Below, piece by piece: positions 42,382 to 45,139 of a DNA stretch of 45,139 nt. The notes beneath the pieces were generated by a model. It did no database searches, had not been told where the DNA came from, and saw nothing but the letters and a program-made list of their open reading frames with translations. The stretch's first letter is position 1; each line of letters begins with the position of its first letter. The DNA is from an uncultured Marmoricola sp. (GTDB lineage Bacteria > Actinomycetota > Actinomycetes > Propionibacteriales > Nocardioidaceae). The position numbers were made by a program, and so were the translations under genes. The stretch spans positions 1 to 45,139 of the forward strand of contig CALMLL010000067.1 of the NCBI GenBank assembly GCA_937868075.1. The letters are read 5' to 3'.

Positions 42382-43302
42382 ATGAGTCAGCGACCCTTCT
42401 CGCGCCCCGGTGCCATCGACCTGTCTGCGCTCAAGCAGCCCGCGCCCAGCAGTGCTCCCGGCGCGCTGGCGGGCGAGGTGAGTTCGGCGTACTGCCTCCA
42501 GGTCGACGAGCAGAACTTCCAGGGACTCCTGGAAGCCTCGATGCAGGCGCCGGTGCTGTTGGTGTTCTACTCCTCCACCCGTTCCCCGGCCAGCGTCCAG
42601 TTGGCCGATGACCTGCAGGTGTTGAGCAACGAGTTCGAGGGCAAGTTCCTGCTCGGTCGGGTCGACATCGAGACCGCACCCGCCATCGCCCAGGCGATGC
42701 AGATCCCCTCGGTGCCGTTGGTCGCGCTGGTGGCGCAGGGACGCCCGATGCCGCTGTTCCAGGACGCACCGCCCATGGCTGAGTTGCGACCCGCGCTGAC
42801 CCAGGTACTCCAACAACTCACCGTGCAGGGGTTCACCGGCCAGCACCAGCCGCGGGTGAGCGCTGTTGAGAACACCGAGGAGGACTACGTCGACCCGCGC
42901 TACGCGCCGGCCCAGGACGCCCTCGAGCGAGGCGACATCGACGGTGCCGTGGCCGAGTACGAGAAGTTGGTCACCGCCAACCCGCATGACACCGAGGCCG
43001 CGGGTGGTTTGGCCATGGCCAAGGTTCTTCAGCGCACCCAAGGGGTCGACCTGCACGCCGCGCGGGCTGCTGCTGCGGCGGACCAGGACGACATCGAGGC
43101 CCAGACGTTGTGTGCCGACCTCGACCTGCTCGGAGGTCACGTCGATGACGCGTTCGTTCGGTTGATCGACCTAGTGCGACGTACGTCGGGAGCCGAGCGC
43201 GACCGTGCTCGCAACCACCTCATCGGGCTGTTCGCCGCGGTCGGCAACGAGGACCAACGGGTGTTGAAGGCGCGCCGGGACCTGGCGTCGGCGCTGTTCT
43301 AG
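42382..43302 (+). CDS. thioredoxin-fold TPR protein, YbbN/CnoX-like
   Basis: A 306-residue cytoplasmic protein. The N-terminal thioredoxin domain (about 35-145) has SPAS (68-71) in place of CxxC, so both redox cysteines are lost. The rest (about 165-306) is helical with tetratricopeptide character, starting APAQDALERGDIDGAVAEYEKL. E. coli YbbN/CnoX is a holdase that hands substrates to GroEL; actinobacterial homologues with this MSQRPFSRPGAIDLSALK opening are common. The ATG at 42382 gives that opening; a frame extension to 42346 is less likely. Confidence 0.88.
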   Translation: MSQRPFSRPGAIDLSALKQPAPSSAPGALAGEVSSAYCLQVDEQNFQGLLEASMQAPVLLVFYSSTRSPASVQLADDLQVLSNEFEGKFLLGRVDIETAPAIAQAMQIPSVPLVALVAQGRPMPLFQDAPPMAELRPALTQVLQQLTVQGFTGQHQPRVSAVENTEEDYVDPRYAPAQDALERGDIDGAVAEYEKLVTANPHDTEAAGGLAMAKVLQRTQGVDLHAARAAAAADQDDIEAQTLCADLDLLGGHVDDAFVRLIDLVRRTSGAERDRARNHLIGLFAAVGNEDQRVLKARRDLASALF

Positions 43303-43325
43303 TCGCCGACCACGACAGTCTCGGT

Positions 43326-43940
43326 TCAGCCAGCGGCGGAGTAGAGCCGCTCGGTCACGGCCTCGGCGATCTTGCGCGCCTGGGCGGGGCTTCCGGCAGT
43401 GGCACTCACATCGATCGACTTGTTGCCGGGCAGTGCAATGAACACGCGGGCCATGGCCTTGCCACCTACATTGATCACGAAGCCGATGCCGTGGCTGCCA
43501 CCGGGCACCGGGAAGGGCGTTCCTTGCTTCGCCTTCGCCTTCATGGCTTGGATCATCATCATGGGCAACGGCTTCGAGTAGCGATCGACCTGGTAGCCGA
43601 GGGAGGCGTTGGCGGTCTGCACGGTGCAGCGGTCGACGTGGGTGACGACCTTGTCGCTGGTGTCGGGGACCTGCAACTGTTTCCCGGACCCGCCCATGAT
43701 TCCGCCGGCGTCTTGCACCGAGATGATCGTGCAGACGCTGTGGTCATCAGGCAGGCCCGCAGCCGACGTGCCTGGTGACGACGATGCCGTGTCGCTGGGC
43801 GCGGGAGTCGCTTTGGTCGATGAGGTCTGGCCGGATGCCGGGGTGGAGCCATCCGCCGACGGGGTGTCATTGGAGGCGCAACCGGTCATGGCGGTCACGA
43901 TCAGCGAGGCGGCAACGGCGTACGTGGAAAACCTGAGCAT
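43326..43940 (-). CDS. predicted lipoprotein, DUF3558-like
   Basis: A 204-residue exported protein with a lipobox MTGC (Cys21), a long Ser/Thr/Pro-rich linker (about 24-65) and a small globular domain with two Cys (SVCTII and DRCTVQ), which may form a disulphide. The order and the loss of catalytic motifs resemble DUF3558 lipoproteins of actinobacteria, but this is a low-confidence match. The ATG follows AGGAGA 8 nt upstream. It ends 23 bp after the convergent co-chaperone gene. Confidence 0.72.
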   Translation of the reverse strand: MLRFSTYAVAASLIVTAMTGCASNDTPSADGSTPASGQTSSTKATPAPSDTASSSPGTSAAGLPDDHSVCTIISVQDAGGIMGGSGKQLQVPDTSDKVVTHVDRCTVQTANASLGYQVDRYSKPLPMMMIQAMKAKAKQGTPFPVPGGSHGIGFVINVGGKAMARVFIALPGNKSIDVSATAGSPAQARKIAEAVTERLYSAAG

Positions 43941-44008
43941 CTCGGGGGTCTCCTGGTCGAGTCGTCGGTTTGCTTCCTCACTATGGAGTCCTCGATGCCC
44001 CAGCGTCG

Positions 44009-44024
44009 CTAGGGGAATCCCTAG
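44009..44024. promoter_or_regulatory. CTAGGG...CCCTAG dyad at the promoter of the last gene
   Basis: CTAGGG (44009-44014) and CCCTAG (44019-44024) form a perfect 6-bp inverted repeat with a 4-nt spacer. It overlaps the start of the -10 TAGTCT at 44022-44027, so a bound protein would block it. Confidence 0.45.
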
Positions 44025-44027
44025 TCT
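44022..44027 (+). promoter_or_regulatory. -10 element of the last, truncated gene
   Basis: TAGTCT lies 6 nt before the GTG at 44034, with no ribosome site in the gap. Confidence 0.55.
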
Positions 44028-44033
44028 TGGGGT

Positions 44034-45139
44034 GTGAACGCCGACCAGCAGGCGCGCGCTCTCGTCGCGGAGGCAGCTCTCGCGGTGGACCCGCGCGCGC
44101 AGGCGCTGTTGTTGGCGCAGGCAGTGTGTCGGTCGTTCCGCAGTGTCGAAGGAGACCTCGGGCGCGACCTTGGGACGGCATTATCAGCGCTGGACGGCCA
44201 GCCGGACGAGGTCTGCCGGTTCGTCTGGTTGGCCGGTGGTGGGCTGGTCGCCTTTCGTCGGTTCGAGCCGCAAGCGCGGTCGCGAATGCTGGCGGCAACA
44301 CGGTCGTACAACGCCTCGCTGGCGGCCCATCCTGAGTGCGTCGAGCTGATGCTCCTAGCCACCATCGGCACGTACGAACCCGAGCGGGCAGGTGATCTCG
44401 CCGCTGAGCCGCTGCGCTCGGGCACATTGACGCCGTCGACTGCCAGTCAGGTGCTGACGCTGGCCGGCGCCGGGGATGCGTGGGCGGGCTTCCTCGTGCG
44501 CGGAGAGACGATGCTGGCCGAGGCGGTGACCCTCGCCGCGGTGGCCGGGGAGGTTGAGGTGGAGGGTCAGGCCTCGGCGCTGTTGGCCAAGGTGCTGGCT
44601 TTCCGCGGCGATCTGGCTGGGGCCGATGCGGCGTTGGCACGGGCTCGACGACTGGCCGCGGACAGTGGGTCGGACTACGTGGCCCACGGAGTCGTCGAGT
44701 GCGCGGTCGCAGTGGAGTTCGTCAGGGGCGATGCGTCGGCATGGCGGGGACTGCTCGACCTGCTGGTCACCGAAGGAGGCGGCGCCGTCTCGGGGCTCGC
44801 GAGTGAATACACCCTCGAACTGGCCACCGCCCTCCTGCTCGAGGGTGATGCGGCGGGTCGAGCCCTTGCCGAGGCCTTGCCCGACCCCCCTGACGAGGTT
44901 CCCGGGTCCGTTGTCGCGCGGTCCTGGCGTCGCTGGTTACTGGATATGGACGACCCCGACGCCCAGGCCGACCTCGCCAGAGCGACGCACCTGTCGTCCC
45001 AGCCCAGTGCCTGGACGCTGAGGGCTAGAGCCGCATGGCTCTTGTCCGATCACCTCAGCCACGGCGAGGCTGCCCAAGCTCGGACGCTGGTCGAACTGGC
45101 CGCCCGGACCTATACCGCGGCCGGGGCCTCGGGTTTGTT
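44034..45139 (+). CDS. helical-repeat protein, N-terminal part only
   Basis: An open frame of 368 residues that runs off the window end without a stop. It begins VNADQQARALVAEAALAV and is made of repeated Ala/Leu/Arg-rich helix pairs like tetratricopeptide repeats (for example AKVLAFRGDLAGADAALARARRL near 180 and LATALLLEGDAAGRALAEAL near 265). There is no P-loop, signal peptide or membrane segment. Such a region often precedes a C-terminal LuxR-type helix-turn-helix in actinobacterial regulators, and the last residues VELAARTYTAAGASGL would fit the end of such a repeat. That is a guess; the missing part would decide. Confidence 0.75.
   Translation, partial: MNADQQARALVAEAALAVDPRAQALLLAQAVCRSFRSVEGDLGRDLGTALSALDGQPDEVCRFVWLAGGGLVAFRRFEPQARSRMLAATRSYNASLAAHPECVELMLLATIGTYEPERAGDLAAEPLRSGTLTPSTASQVLTLAGAGDAWAGFLVRGETMLAEAVTLAAVAGEVEVEGQASALLAKVLAFRGDLAGADAALARARRLAADSGSDYVAHGVVECAVAVEFVRGDASAWRGLLDLLVTEGGGAVSGLASEYTLELATALLLEGDAAGRALAEALPDPPDEVPGSVVARSWRRWLLDMDDPDAQADLARATHLSSQPSAWTLRARAAWLLSDHLSHGEAAQARTLVELAARTYTAAGASGL

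Overview
The window is a dense stretch of a high-GC Gram-positive chromosome, about two thirds G+C by eye. It holds 40 protein-coding genes, almost no spare DNA, and no RNA gene, insertion sequence, phage gene or CRISPR array that I can see. The actinobacterial signs are the fused biotin carboxylase/BCCP acyl-CoA carboxylase subunit, an LpdA-type flavoprotein, a SpoIID-domain exported protein without other sporulation genes, frequent GTG starts, and many genes that start 6-8 nt after a TANNNT hexamer (leaderless transcription). The mutA-mutB-meaB operon plus a second, cobalamin-dependent-type mutase suits Propionibacteriales (Nocardioidaceae or Propionibacteriaceae), but genus cannot be fixed from the sequence alone. 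From memory, lpdA, M20 amidohydrolases, purine nucleoside phosphorylase, pmmB, add, deoA and cdd also cluster in Mycobacterium tuberculosis, so the core looks like an old actinobacterial nucleoside-salvage neighbourhood.

Layout. 85-5014: methylmalonyl-CoA mutase small and large subunits and the MeaB GTPase chaperone, overlapping head to tail. 5061-6269: M20 amidohydrolase. 6386-14372: a nucleoside uptake and salvage operon: BMP-type binding lipoprotein, ABC ATPase, two permeases, cytidine deaminase, a cytochrome P450 and thymidine phosphorylase. 14365-18593: MaoC-type hydratase, a cupin coupled to adenosine deaminase, a luciferase-like monooxygenase, a predicted cysteine peptidase coupled to a uridine-kinase-like protein. 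18635-21911: deoC with a full-length aldehyde dehydrogenase and a second one that lacks the catalytic domain. 21963-28762: PH-domain membrane protein, phosphohexomutase PmmB, thiol peroxidase Tpx, VOC protein, enoyl-CoA hydratase, purine nucleoside phosphorylase, gamma-glutamylcyclotransferase-like protein, LpdA. 28873-38828: exported SpoIID protein, pyruvate carboxylase, acyl-CoA carboxylase alpha subunit, FAD-linked oxidase, acyl-CoA dehydrogenase, Maf. 38910-45139: IcmA-like mutase subunit, CoA-transferase, small membrane protein, thioredoxin-TPR co-chaperone, lipoprotein, and a helical-repeat protein cut by the window end.

How it fits together (inference). Nucleosides enter by the BMP/ABC transporter. 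Cdd and Add deaminate them, DeoA and PNP release (deoxy)ribose 1-phosphate, a mutase (PmmB is the only candidate here) would make the 5-phosphate, DeoC splits deoxyribose 5-phosphate into glyceraldehyde 3-phosphate and acetaldehyde, and the aldehyde dehydrogenase pair would oxidise the aldehyde. The flanking CoA genes feed C3/C4 units into the citric acid cycle: carboxylase and methylmalonyl-CoA mutase for propionyl-CoA, pyruvate carboxylase for anaplerosis, and acyl-CoA dehydrogenase, IcmA-like mutase and CoA-transferase for branched acids.

The most interesting points are: the catalytically empty aldehyde dehydrogenase whose C-terminal tail is the piece missing from its active neighbour; a P450 with an altered I-helix inside a nucleoside salvage operon; an IcmA-like mutase with His where the methylmalonyl enzyme has Tyr; a 90-bp intergenic palindrome between the two biotin-carboxylase genes; and the consistent leaderless start geometry of at least 16 genes.
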